NCBI RefSeq assembly: GCF_014695575.1
Contig: NZ_JACJOO010000036.1
Span: forward strand, 1 to 57,592
Length of the DNA stretch: 57,592 nt
Source of the DNA: Leptolyngbya sp. FACHB-8
GTDB lineage: Bacteria > Cyanobacteriota > Cyanobacteriia > Elainellales > Elainellaceae
Direction of reading: 5' to 3'
The first letter of the stretch is position 1. Every line of letters starts with the position of its first letter. Positions 27,214-35,621 of this stretch are shown here, piece by piece. Position numbers and translations under genes: made by a program. The notes beneath the pieces were generated by a model. It was not told the origin of the DNA and made no database searches. It saw nothing but the letters and a program-made list of their open reading frames with translations.

Positions 27214-28608
27214 ATGCCAACGACTCGACGTATCCGCGACATCCTCCAGAACGGGCAGCCCGGCGAAACTCTGGCCATCCAGGGTTGGGTGCGCACGAAA
27301 CGGGAGCAGAAAGAATTTAGCTTTGTGGAAGTGACTGATGGGTCTTCCATGAACGGATTGCAGGCCGTTGTTGGCCAGGATTTGCCGGGGTACGCCGATA
27401 CCATCAAGCAGATCAACACCGGAGCTTCTGTTGAGTTGACTGGAACCCTGGTGGAGTCCCCTGCGAAAGGTCAACGGGTCGAGCTTAAGGCAGAATCCAT
27501 CCAGGTATTAGGGGAAGCCGATCCCGAAACGTATCCCTTGCAGAAGAAACGCCATAGCTTTGAGTTTTTGCGGGATATTGCACATCTGCGATCGCGCACC
27601 AATACCCTCGGTGCCGTCTTCCGGGTTCGTAATGCCTGTGCCGCTGCTGTCCACCAGTTCTTTCAGGAGCGTGGTTTTCTGTGGGTACACACGCCCCTCA
27701 TCACCGCCAGTGACTGTGAAGGCGCCGGGGAACTGTTCACTGTCACCAATTTGAATTTAGAGAAATTGCCTAAAACCAAAGATGGGGCCGTTGATTTCAG
27801 TCAGGATTTCTTCGGTAAGCGCGCTTACTTAACCGTGAGTGGTCAGCTGGAAGCAGAAATTATGGCGATGGCTTTTACCAACGTCTACACCTTTGGCCCC
27901 ACGTTCCGTGCTGAGAATTCCAATACCTCGCGCCACCTGGCTGAGTTCTGGATGATCGAGCCTGAAATGGCCTTCTGCGCACTGGACGGCAATATGGAGT
28001 TGGCTGAAGACTTTCTGAAATACGTCTTCCGCTACGTGCTCGAACAATGCCCTGAGGATATGCAGTTCTTCAACGATCGCATCGAAAACACTGTTTTGGA
28101 GACGGCTCATAACATTATTAATAACGAGTTTGCTCGTATCACCTATACCGAAGCCGTAGCTCTTCTCGAAAAAGCCGACAAAACCTTTGAGTTCCCCGTG
28201 GAATGGGGCGTAGACTTGCAGTCAGAACACGAACGCTATCTGGCGGAGGAGCATTTCAAGAAGCCGCTGATTGTAACCGACTATCCTAAAGACATCAAAG
28301 CCTTTTACATGCGGCTCAATGAGGATGGCAAGACGGTGCGCGCGATGGATGTGCTCGCTCCCCGCATTGGTGAAATCATCGGAGGTTCTCAACGGGAGGA
28401 GCGCCTGGACGTACTGGAACAGCGCATTGAAGCCCAGGGTATGCCGAAGGAATCCCTCTGGTGGTATCTGGAACTGCGGAAGTACGGTACCGTACCCCAT
28501 GCAGGCTTTGGCCTCGGCTTCGAACGGCTAATTCAATTCATGACCGGGATGCAGAACATCCGTGACGTCATCCCCTTCCCCCGCACGCCACAGAACGCCG
28601 AGTTTTAG
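27214..28608 (+). CDS. asnS: Asparaginyl-tRNA synthetase
   Basis: This 464-aa class IIb synthetase charges tRNA(Asn) with asparagine in the cytoplasm. It has the N-terminal OB-fold anticodon-binding domain ([19 protein letters not shown], about 15-110) and then the catalytic core with motif 2 ([20 protein letters not shown]). Motif 3 ([20 protein letters not shown]) is followed by the IPFPRTPxxAEF ending. The MIEPE sequence after motif 2 favours AsnS over AspS. An upstream TTG keeps the frame open, but the ATG giving MPTTRRIRD is the normal start. Confidence 0.97.
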   Translation: MPTTRRIRDILQNGQPGETLAIQGWVRTKREQKEFSFVEVTDGSSMNGLQAVVGQDLPGYADTIKQINTGASVELTGTLVESPAKGQRVELKAESIQVLGEADPETYPLQKKRHSFEFLRDIAHLRSRTNTLGAVFRVRNACAAAVHQFFQERGFLWVHTPLITASDCEGAGELFTVTNLNLEKLPKTKDGAVDFSQDFFGKRAYLTVSGQLEAEIMAMAFTNVYTFGPTFRAENSNTSRHLAEFWMIEPEMAFCALDGNMELAEDFLKYVFRYVLEQCPEDMQFFNDRIENTVLETAHNIINNEFARITYTEAVALLEKADKTFEFPVEWGVDLQSEHERYLAEEHFKKPLIVTDYPKDIKAFYMRLNEDGKTVRAMDVLAPRIGEIIGGSQREERLDVLEQRIEAQGMPKESLWWYLELRKYGTVPHAGFGLGFERLIQFMTGMQNIRDVIPFPRTPQNAEF

Positions 28609-28713
28609 ATTGGTTCCAGGGGTTAGGAAGCCAATGTCTCGGAAGCTATAGCCTCTGTTGTTCCACCTATTCCACAGGGAACACTAGGAGAAGTGTGTTT
28701 TCCTAACGCCCTG

Positions 28714-30924
28714 ATGACTTCTCCTGTTCAGAAGCCGCGAAAAGTACCGCTGAAGCTGGTATTAATCCTACCCTTCATGCTTCAGATTTCTGCGGCTGTT
28801 GGGTTGACAGGATGGCTTTCTCTACGGAATGGGCAGAATGCTGTCGATAGTCTGGCGGCACAATTGGAAAACGAAGTGATTGAACGCATCGATCAGCACC
28901 TCTCGAGCTATCTAGACGTTCCTCAGCGCTCAACACAAACTCAGGCAGAAGCTGTACGTTTGGGCCTACTAAACCTGGACGACCCGAATCAGTTGGCACG
29001 TACCTTCTGGCAACAAATTCAACTCTACCCCTCCATCAGCTACCTCTATTTCGCGAAGGAACGAGATGGGGGTTTTGTGGACGCTGGCCGGCAGCAATCG
29101 GGTCGATTGGTCATCGAACAAACCGAAAACTATGTAGCCGGAAACTTTTATACCTACGGTACCGATAACAATGCGAACCGTACCGAGGTCTTGAGTATTA
29201 GCCCAGACTATGATCCACGAGTTCGGCCCTGGTACACCATCGTGAAAGGGGCATCGGATTCTGCCTGGAGCGCAGTTTATACTGTCTTCCCCGAGAGTAT
29301 TTTGGTGATCACGGCGTCTACCCCGGTTTATAACGAAGTCGGGGAATTCCTGGGCGTGTTTGGGGCCGACCTAACTCTGTCCCAACTGAGCCAGTTTATG
29401 CAGAACCTACGAGTTGGGCAATTGGGACAGGCTGCCATTCTGGAGCGATCGGGCAAAGTTGTAGCTCTCTCGACTCCAGAGGATCCCTTCAAGTTATGGA
29501 AGCCTGGAGCAGAACCAGAACGATTGAATCTCTCAGAGGTTGAGAGCCCAATGTTACGGGCTGCTGCTCAGCATTTAACGCAGTCTTTCGGCAAGCTAGA
29601 GGATATTCATTCTGTTGAGCAGATAGATTTTAGAGTCAATGGTGACGCGACCCTCAGTGGTCAGTCGGAGCGTTATTACCTCCAGGTTGCCCCCTACCGA
29701 GATGCCCGAGGGTTAGATTGGCTGATTTTGGTGGTAGTGCCGGAGTCTGATTTCATGGCTCAGATCCACGCTAATACGCAACAGACAGTTGTACTGTCGC
29801 TGATTGCCCTGATGGTGGCGATCGCTCTGGGTGTCTACACCTCCCGCTGGATTAGCCAGCCCATGGAGGAATTGAGTGAGGCCAGTGAGGCGATCGCCAG
29901 CGGGGAATTAGAGTACACCGTCAGACCTCAAAATATTCGAGAAATTGATGCCCTGGCTCAGAACTTTAATTACATGACCCGTACCTTGAAAAAGCTAGTG
30001 GTGGAATTAGAGGCGGTCAACATGGAACTGGAGGACCGTGTAGACCAACGCACCGCCGAGCTAACCAAAGCTATGGAGGAACTGAAAAAAACACAGTTGC
30101 AATTGGTTCAAAGTGAGAAAATGTCGAGCTTGGGCCAATTAGTGGCAGGCATTGCCCATGAGATCAACAATCCTGTCAACTTTATTCACGGTAATTTGAG
30201 TCATGCATCACACTATGCCAAAGGTTTACTAGACTTACTGGCCATCTACGAACAAAGCTATCCCAGTACTACCAGTGATATTCATCAAACACAGCAAGCC
30301 ATTGATTTAGACTTCGTTCGCGAAGATTTTCCTCGGCTAGTCAACTCTATGCGTCTCGGGGCCATCCGAATTCGTGAAATTGTGGCATCCCTGCGCAACT
30401 TTTCCTGCCTGGATGAAATAGACCTACAACAGGCAGATTTGCATACCGTTATTGAAGAAGCTTTCATTATTGTAGAGAACCGTCTGAAAACTTCCCCTCA
30501 GGATAAGAGCTCAGTCGTTAAGGTTATACGACAGTATGGAGAAATTAAACCAATTGAGTGCTATCCCAGCCATTTAAACCAGGTATTTCTCAACCTCTTC
30601 ACAAATGCCTTTGATGCTATTGGCGAACGGCTAGCTTTCACTGCCAACGCGTATCCTCCCTACATACCCGAAATTCGGATTAAAACATGGATGGAAGATC
30701 AAAGATGGATACGAATCAGTATTCAAGATAATGGTTCTGGTATTCCAGAAAAGTTCCAGGCTAAATTATTTGATCCCTTCTTCACAACTAAACCTGTGGG
30801 CAGGGGAACAGGCTTGGGATTGTTTATGTGTTACCGCATTGTTGTGGATCAATACGGGGGAGAACTAATATTTACCTCTGTTCCTGAAGTGGGAACCGAA
30901 TTTATTATTAAATTGCCAGCCTAA
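28714..30924 (+). CDS. Membrane sensor histidine kinase with dCache, HAMP and HisKA/HATPase domains
   Basis: This 736-aa kinase has TM1 at about residues 10-35 (LVLILPFMLQISAAVGLTGW), then a large periplasmic dCache_1-type sensor (about 40-345). Its ligand motif includes DPRVRPWYTIVKG and FGADLTL. TM2 at about 350-370 and a HAMP segment follow (ISQPMEELSEASEAIASGEL). A coiled coil leads to the dimerisation domain with phospho-acceptor His482 (AGIAHEINNPVNF). The HATPase domain keeps the N box (NLFTNAFDA), G1 (DNGSGIP) and G2 (GTGLGL). It should autophosphorylate in response to an extracellular small molecule. No response regulator is adjacent. Confidence 0.93.
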   Translation: MTSPVQKPRKVPLKLVLILPFMLQISAAVGLTGWLSLRNGQNAVDSLAAQLENEVIERIDQHLSSYLDVPQRSTQTQAEAVRLGLLNLDDPNQLARTFWQQIQLYPSISYLYFAKERDGGFVDAGRQQSGRLVIEQTENYVAGNFYTYGTDNNANRTEVLSISPDYDPRVRPWYTIVKGASDSAWSAVYTVFPESILVITASTPVYNEVGEFLGVFGADLTLSQLSQFMQNLRVGQLGQAAILERSGKVVALSTPEDPFKLWKPGAEPERLNLSEVESPMLRAAAQHLTQSFGKLEDIHSVEQIDFRVNGDATLSGQSERYYLQVAPYRDARGLDWLILVVVPESDFMAQIHANTQQTVVLSLIALMVAIALGVYTSRWISQPMEELSEASEAIASGELEYTVRPQNIREIDALAQNFNYMTRTLKKLVVELEAVNMELEDRVDQRTAELTKAMEELKKTQLQLVQSEKMSSLGQLVAGIAHEINNPVNFIHGNLSHASHYAKGLLDLLAIYEQSYPSTTSDIHQTQQAIDLDFVREDFPRLVNSMRLGAIRIREIVASLRNFSCLDEIDLQQADLHTVIEEAFIIVENRLKTSPQDKSSVVKVIRQYGEIKPIECYPSHLNQVFLNLFTNAFDAIGERLAFTANAYPPYIPEIRIKTWMEDQRWIRISIQDNGSGIPEKFQAKLFDPFFTTKPVGRGTGLGLFMCYRIVVDQYGGELIFTSVPEVGTEFIIKLPA

Positions 30925-30948
30925 CAAGTCGCCCAACGCGGCTAAGCA

Positions 30949-31004
30949 TAAACTCTAAAATGCTGTGCTACCTACTTTAGGGCAGCACAGCATTTTAGAG
31001 TTTA
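30949..31004. repeat. R6 hairpin, copy a
   Basis: The perfect 21-bp arms 30949-30969 / 30984-31004 are followed by CATTTAATT. It lies 25 bp after the sensor kinase stop and may help terminate it. The right flank is shared with the hairpin at 38892. Confidence 0.85.
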
Positions 31005-31036
31005 CATTTAATTATGACTACCTACTTAAAACTCTT

Positions 31037-31131
31037 ATATGCAATGTCCAAGTGCGTTAAGTACAGCAACGGTGGTGTGGGGCACTTCGTGTCCCACACC
31101 ACCGTACTTAATTGACGTGCACAGCACTATA
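31037..31131. repeat. R3 repeat, copy c (intact reference copy)
   Basis: It runs from TATGCAATGTCCAAGTGCG to ACGTGCACAGCACTATA, with a central hairpin GGTGGTGTGGG / CCCACACCACC. It gives the uninterrupted sequence into which R1 copy 3 has inserted in R3b. Confidence 0.8.
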
Positions 31132-31296
31132 AATAAGAAATTAGGACTCAGGAAGTGTGGGCAAAGCTTACGTTCTCAAAGGGCTAACCCACTTTATAAG
31201 CAGGCTGCATAGTCTTTTAGCTCTTACGTTTAATTGAGTTCAGCTATTTACTCCTCCAAATCAGAGCTCGGTATTAAAATTTATTTGATTTTGTGC

Positions 31297-31357
31297 CAAG
31301 CCCAACCCCTTCTTTTTACCGCCGTAAAACGACAACAAAAAGAAGGGGTTGGGCTTG
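31297..31357. repeat. 21-bp-arm intergenic hairpin
   Basis: 31297-31317 pairs perfectly with 31337-31357. The loop is 19 nt. Arm sequence is unlike the other hairpins. Confidence 0.85.
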
Positions 31358-32071
31358 TTTTCGAAAAGGTATAACGTAAGAATCTGTAAGTCTATTAAAT
31401 ATAATTACGTCTGTACAGTGCGATACAAAGGTAATCAGAATTACATTCTTTACTTTTCTACATGGTTTGGCTCCGGATCGCTTTGTCAAGTGGCTGTAAG
31501 TTTTATTTGTTAGAAGATATAACGTATATAGGCTGATCCTCTCTGGTTCAGACTGAGCGATCGCGATCCCTCAAGTCTGGCATCATTATTTACGGCATAC
31601 GGGCAAAAACTTAACCCCTCTACGTTGTGTCCCGTGACTAGTATTGCGGAACTAATAGGCTGTTTTCTGAACCCACCCTGATTGCTGAAATAAAATTTTA
31701 TCTATCACGCTGGATTCAGAAAATTTCATCTTTATGGGCACCAATTCCCTACACATTGGCATTGATTGTGCATCGATTCCGTGCAGCCAGTTCAGCCTTT
31801 GTTGAAAGGGTTCCTTGAAGGAATCACGGGTAGTTCACCAAAAATTTATTATTTGTCAAAGGGTTTTACTAATTACTCATGTCAATTGGTCCTAGGAAAG
31901 ATAGGATGAATAGTAGCTTCATAAGTAGCTGATTTTTGCCTAGTTCCTTTTCGTCTCAATAGCACAACGCTTCGTTGGCCTTTTACGGCAATCTTATTCA
32001 ATCATTACAAATCTGATTGGAAAGGATTGCTAAATTGACCCAATTGCAACGGCCCTCTCCTCTCTCCCATC
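31358..32071. other. Long spacer without recognised gene
   Basis: About 700 bp precede the next plus-strand gene. No ORF with recognisable similarity, tRNA or IS remnant was found. The region is AT-rich and probably contains the promoter and leader of the gene at 32072. Confidence 0.5.
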
Positions 32072-32449
32072 ATGTTCAACTTCTTCTCCAAACCGTCCAA
32101 TATCTATAAAGAGTTAACCCGTGCAGCATCTAGTTACATGATGATCACGGTGTCTGAAGGTAAGTCTGTCCCCGACATCTCTGAAACTTACTATGCAGGG
32201 AACTATGGCATTGCACTCTGGTCACGCGATGGTGATTCAGGTTTTGTTGTTTTACAGTCTGTTGCAGGGGTATGGGCTACGCTCGGTGCTGAAGCTGGAG
32301 TTTGTGATGTAATGCAGCTTTGCAGTCAATTTGCCGTTCCGCAAAAAGAAGCTGAAAGCCTCTGTCAGCAACTGGCTGGAATTCCTGCAAGCCAACGTTT
32401 CCCGTTGTCCAACGGCCAATTGGGAGATTTGAGCTTCAACGAGATCTAA
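32072..32449 (+). CDS. Hypothetical protein, 125 aa
   Basis: I do not recognise this gene. It has normal codon use, starts MFNFFSKPSNIYKELTRAAS and ends in NGQLGDLSFNEI. It is a soluble, probably alpha/beta domain with no signal peptide or metal motif. It stands alone, with long non-coding stretches on both sides. The absence of overlapping conserved frames and the good coding character support its reality. Confidence 0.55.
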   Translation: MFNFFSKPSNIYKELTRAASSYMMITVSEGKSVPDISETYYAGNYGIALWSRDGDSGFVVLQSVAGVWATLGAEAGVCDVMQLCSQFAVPQKEAESLCQQLAGIPASQRFPLSNGQLGDLSFNEI

Positions 32450-32629
32450 TCTCAGATTTATAAAAGAAAAGTACGAAGCGGATGATATTCAATGTCGCCC
32501 CCTTCCTATTTTTCTCTCAAATCCAATAGTTCTTGGTAGTTCAAGTTGACCTATGTTTGGAGGGGGAGGGTATGAAAGACTTTCCATCTTCAAACATGGG
32601 TTCCTACTCAGTAGCTCCACCTAATCAAA

Positions 32630-32690
32630 CGTAAGGCCCAAAAGTCAGTGCCGCCTGTTTTACAGGCGGCACTGACTTTTGGGCCTTACG
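32630..32690. repeat. 29-bp-arm perfect hairpin
   Basis: 32630-32658 pairs with 32662-32690 through loop TTT. It lies 180 bp after the stop of the preceding gene; the spacer 32450-33313 otherwise holds only a terminator-like hairpin at 33109. Confidence 0.92.
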
Positions 32691-33108
32691 CGAAAAATTG
32701 GCCTTTAAAGCAGATCCTAGATGCTTCCAGAGAGCGATAAGGGCGATCGCCCTATAAAAAAATCTTCTCCCCCCTAGACATTCTTGTATTACACGTGTAG
32801 CATTAGTCTGGTTGGTAATTTTTTGCCCAAAAAATCTTCGATGTTATTCAAAGCCCTACTGATACATGTGTGTGCGATGCAAAAGCGACCTCAAGGCGGC
32901 TTGAGGGCGATCGCATCCGTTGTCATGGGTGTCTCTCGTGCAAGCAATGCGAAATCCTATGAGTTGTCCGCCTATCTCCATCTAGATAGTTTTGCCTTTG
33001 GCGGCAATGTTACTCAGCTTTGGCTGAAGCCTGGATTTGTACAACTTAAGAGCGGGAGGATCGGGAGTACCTGACCTCACCATCGGGTAAGCCTATCGCA
33101 ACTTTCGC

Positions 33109-33147
33109 CCCCCGCTCCTGGTAATTCAGAGGCGGGGGTTGTTTTTT
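33109..33147 (+). terminator. Rho-independent-type terminator with no clear gene upstream
   Basis: The stem CCCCCGCT / GGCGGGGG (one G-T pair) is followed by TTGTTTTTT. The nearest plus-strand gene ends 660 bp upstream, so it may terminate a small RNA encoded in 32760-33110. A 96-codon ORF there (32784-33074) has no recognisable features. Confidence 0.6.
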
Positions 33148-33313
33148 AGGAGTGTCACCCATGCAAGCACAGCAGCGAATTTAACCTTCTACAACCTTCG
33201 GCTATTTCAAATCGGACTTATAAACGTGATTTTTGGGCGCGCCCCAAACAATGACCCTGGTATTTCGGGTTCGCTAAGCCCCTTTATTTCGAAGCGAGAG
33301 AGGCTTCTCCGTC

Positions 33314-33700
33314 ATGCTGAAATTGACGTATATCGAGGATGGATTGTACATGGAGCAGATCGCTGCTCCTCTGGAAATGCTGGTAGCTCAACGGGTAATG
33401 TTGGCTTTGCGGGGTGGACAAATCCTCCATGTTGAGCCGGGACGTGCTGCATTTCTGATCGCCCATGATGTTCCCGCTCTAACCCATCTGGTCACAGAAC
33501 TGCGAGTGGCACAGGTAAGTGATGTTGTCCTGACTCCCGTAGATGACGAGTTCATCGAAATCAGTCTATATGGTCATTGGATTGCCGAAAACGCGCAAGC
33601 TCACGAAGGTATGTTCATCTGCGCTTTGCCTGCACGCTTGGAGTACTCTGTCCACAAATTGTGGAAGGTGACTCAGGAGCAGATGATTTCGCTGCAATGA
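33314..33700 (+). CDS. Cyanobacterial alr0857-like family protein, function unknown
   Basis: The 128-aa protein begins MLKLTYIEDGLYMEQIAAPL, followed by VAQRVMLALRGGQILHVEPG. This pattern resembles the alr0857-type family of small cyanobacterial proteins, as far as I recall it. No signal peptide, membrane segment or cofactor motif is seen. The family is restricted to cyanobacteria and has no assigned function. The next gene, encoding a DUF202 protein, starts 88 bp later on the same strand across a short hairpin. Confidence 0.6.
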   Translation: MLKLTYIEDGLYMEQIAAPLEMLVAQRVMLALRGGQILHVEPGRAAFLIAHDVPALTHLVTELRVAQVSDVVLTPVDDEFIEISLYGHWIAENAQAHEGMFICALPARLEYSVHKLWKVTQEQMISLQ

Positions 33701-33727
33701 TATCTACCTATGTTGGTTGAATACCTA

Positions 33728-33759
33728 TAGAATGTGTGCGGCATGTCGCACACATTCTA
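33728..33759. repeat. 13-bp-arm hairpin
   Basis: 33728-33740 pairs with 33747-33759. It contains GTGTGCGGCAT, also present in the loop of the hairpin at 3353. It lies 28 bp after the preceding stop. Confidence 0.75.
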
Positions 33760-33787
33760 CAACTTGGCTCAGGCAGCCAATCAATGT

Positions 33788-34183
33788 ATGGAAGTGAATG
33801 ATTCAACCCCAACTTCTCATTCACCAGATCTTCAGGTTGAGCTAGCAAAGGAACGCAATCGACTGGCCGCTGATCGCACGTTGCTCACTTGGATTCGTGC
33901 CACTATATCTTTTATTGGCTTTGGCTTCGGCATCGATCGCATTTCAACCCTACTTCATACTGGCTCCGGTAGCTTCATCCGTCTTTTAACTCCTCAAGCC
34001 GTCAGCTTATTTTTTGTGGCTTTGGGCATTCTGACAGTTTGTTTAGCGCTCTTCGATTATCAGGGGGAATTTAATCGGTTTCGGCAACCTGCTTATACGT
34101 ATACTGCCAGGTTTTCAGTGGGAATGCTTATTGCCGCAATCCTTCTCGTTATTAATATCTTTGTCTTACTGTCAATGAGATAA
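33788..34183 (+). CDS. DUF202 (YidH-like) membrane protein, paralogue 1
   Basis: The 131-aa product from ATG 33788 shows the DUF202 signature ELAKERNRLAADRTLLTWIR, then FIGFGFGIDR. Three transmembrane helices (about 50-70, 75-98 and 108-130) complete the usual fold. An earlier ATG lies inside the 33728 hairpin and is rejected. It is an inner-membrane protein whose role is not established. Two paralogues lie within the next 1.3 kb. Confidence 0.9.
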   Translation: MEVNDSTPTSHSPDLQVELAKERNRLAADRTLLTWIRATISFIGFGFGIDRISTLLHTGSGSFIRLLTPQAVSLFFVALGILTVCLALFDYQGEFNRFRQPAYTYTARFSVGMLIAAILLVINIFVLLSMR

Positions 34184-34204
34184 CTCAAACCTAATACTGT
34201 TTTT

Positions 34205-34274
34205 ATATGAAGCTGCACAGAATGAGAGTGGCGGCGCGTACATGCCGCCACTCTCATTCTGTGCAGCTTCATAT
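34205..34274. repeat. 31-bp-arm perfect hairpin between convergent genes
   Basis: 34205-34235 pairs perfectly with 34244-34274, loop GCGTACAT. The ends ATATGAAGCTGCA / TGCAGCTTCATAT relate it to the repeats at 3353 and 45193 (R5). Confidence 0.92.
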
Positions 34275-34405
34275 TGATTGGTATAAGAACTCATTAAAAG
34301 AGTTTGGTTTTCTATGTCATTCGGGCACGAAAAAGCAGACTTTCTAAACCCTTTTTAAACACTCAATCTACCTTCCAAAAATACTTCACGAACTATGTAG
34401 AAACG

Positions 34406-34804
34406 CTACAGACCGAGAAATATGACCAATACCCCAACAACGCCAAACCCAATAACGGTTGCAGTTGCTATGAGATTGAGCTTGGTGCTTGATATAACAC
34501 TATTGTCATCTCGCTCAAGAGATTGAACCGAGATGGAATGTTGAATCATGGCGATCGCCAGCATAATAATGCTCACCACCATAAACACCAGGCTAATTTT
34601 CTGAGCCAAACGTTCAACGATCAATGGATCTTTGTCTGGCAAGGTATCAAAGACTCTTATATAAATTTGATCAATTGCAATGCCGAAACCAATTAAATGA
34701 ATGCTACTGGTAATCCATGCTCCAAGGGTTCGTTCCGCCGCTGCCCGGTTGCGCTCCTTCGCCAGCTCATTCACGGTTTCTGAAAGTTGCTCTAGACTAC
34801 GCAT
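34406..34804 (-). CDS. DUF202 membrane protein, paralogue 2
   Basis: The 132-aa protein has the motif ELAKERNRAAAERTLGAWIT at residues 13-32 and then LIGFGIAIDQIY. Three hydrophobic helices follow. It is the most divergent of the three paralogues: Ser-Ser replaces the Arg-Thr after GAWIT, and the third helix is longer. It is transcribed towards paralogue 1 and away from paralogue 3. Its upstream region carries R1 copy 4, whose 6-bp duplication begins 19 bp before the start codon. Confidence 0.88.
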   Translation of the reverse strand: MRSLEQLSETVNELAKERNRAAAERTLGAWITSSIHLIGFGIAIDQIYIRVFDTLPDKDPLIVERLAQKISLVFMVVSIIMLAIAMIQHSISVQSLERDDNSVISSTKLNLIATATVIGFGVVGVLVIFLGL

Positions 34805-34828
34805 CGTTCGATAAACCCAATTTATTTA

Positions 34829-34950
34829 ACCTGAGTTCGGGTTAAGGGCGTTTTCAAGTGCCGCGCGTTGCGCGGCACTTGAAAACGCTCATTTTGGCGT
34901 GCGCTTCGCGCACGCCAAAATGAGCACTTCAGCTTATCCCGAACTGAGGT
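34829..34950 (-). mobile_element. R1 MITE-like element, copy 4 (122 bp)
   Basis: It lies in inverted orientation compared with copies 1-3. Exact 6-bp duplications TATTTA are at 34823-34828 and 34951-34956. In hairpin B both arms have changed together (CAAGTGCC / GGCACTTG instead of CGAGTGCC / GGCACTCG), a compensatory double change. It sits in the divergent promoter region of two DUF202 genes. Confidence 0.95.
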
Positions 34951-34980
34951 TATTTACTCATATCCTGCACCTTTCTAAAA

Positions 34981-35081
34981 CTAAAACCTAGAAGGATGAT
35001 TTTTCACCGCTAAGCGGCGAAAAATCATCCTTCTAGGTTTTAGTGCAAGATATGAGTTTACTTACATCTTGCACTAAAACC
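34981..35081. repeat. Overlapping pair of hairpins
   Basis: 34981-35005 pairs perfectly with 35019-35043 (25 bp, apex CCGCTAAGCGG). The right arm then takes part in a second hairpin of about 35037-35081 with 14-bp arms TTTTAGTGCAAGAT / ATCTTGCACTAAAA. The second one ends directly at the start codon of the third DUF202 gene. Confidence 0.88.
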
Positions 35082-35474
35082 ATGAGTCAGCTACCCCTAG
35101 CTACAGAACTGGCGAAAGAACGGAACCGAGCTGCAGAAGAACGTACATTGATGGCTTGGATTCGAACCGCTCTTACCCTCATCAGTTTTGGCTTTGGCCT
35201 CGATAGCATCATCTCTATGCTGCATCAAAACCTAGGTGGTGCATTTGCCTCCCTCCACTTCTCTCGCATCCTTGGGCTGGGGTTTGTTGCCTTGGGTACG
35301 GTCGCCATGCTCTATGCGGCTTCTGATCACCGTTATCAACTGAGGCGTATCCAACGGAACGACCTGACCTATAGGCCACGTACTTCAGCGGCTTTGCTTG
35401 TTGCCTACTGTCTGATTGTTTTTGGAGCGATCGCCTTTTTAGGAATTTTGATTGGCCGTGTGGAAATGCCATAA
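35082..35474 (+). CDS. DUF202 membrane protein, paralogue 3
   Basis: The start MSQLPLATELAKERN is chosen because the ATG at 35052 lies within the hairpin. The 130-aa protein has the complete DUF202 motif (ELAKERNRAAEERTLMAWIR, then LISFGFGLDS) and three transmembrane helices. The second hairpin at about 35037-35081 would cover the ribosome-binding region, so translation could be influenced by it. Function unknown. Confidence 0.9.
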   Translation: MSQLPLATELAKERNRAAEERTLMAWIRTALTLISFGFGLDSIISMLHQNLGGAFASLHFSRILGLGFVALGTVAMLYAASDHRYQLRRIQRNDLTYRPRTSAALLVAYCLIVFGAIAFLGILIGRVEMP

Positions 35475-35621
35475 CTCATGCAGAGGGAAGGTTTCAAAAA
35501 GTACCCGTTTTCTTAAACTAGTCAAGGCTTGCATATAGCGACTTGCGTGCAGCACAGGTTACCTTCGTGCATGGGTTCCATTTATGCGAGCAGCAGTGGT
35601 TTTACAAGGAGTACCTGACCC

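Noticed and set aside
32784-33074. 96-codon ORF on the plus strand
   Set aside because: No recognisable motif or ribosome-binding site, a composition like the surrounding spacer, and it overlaps a region better explained as non-coding with a terminator downstream.
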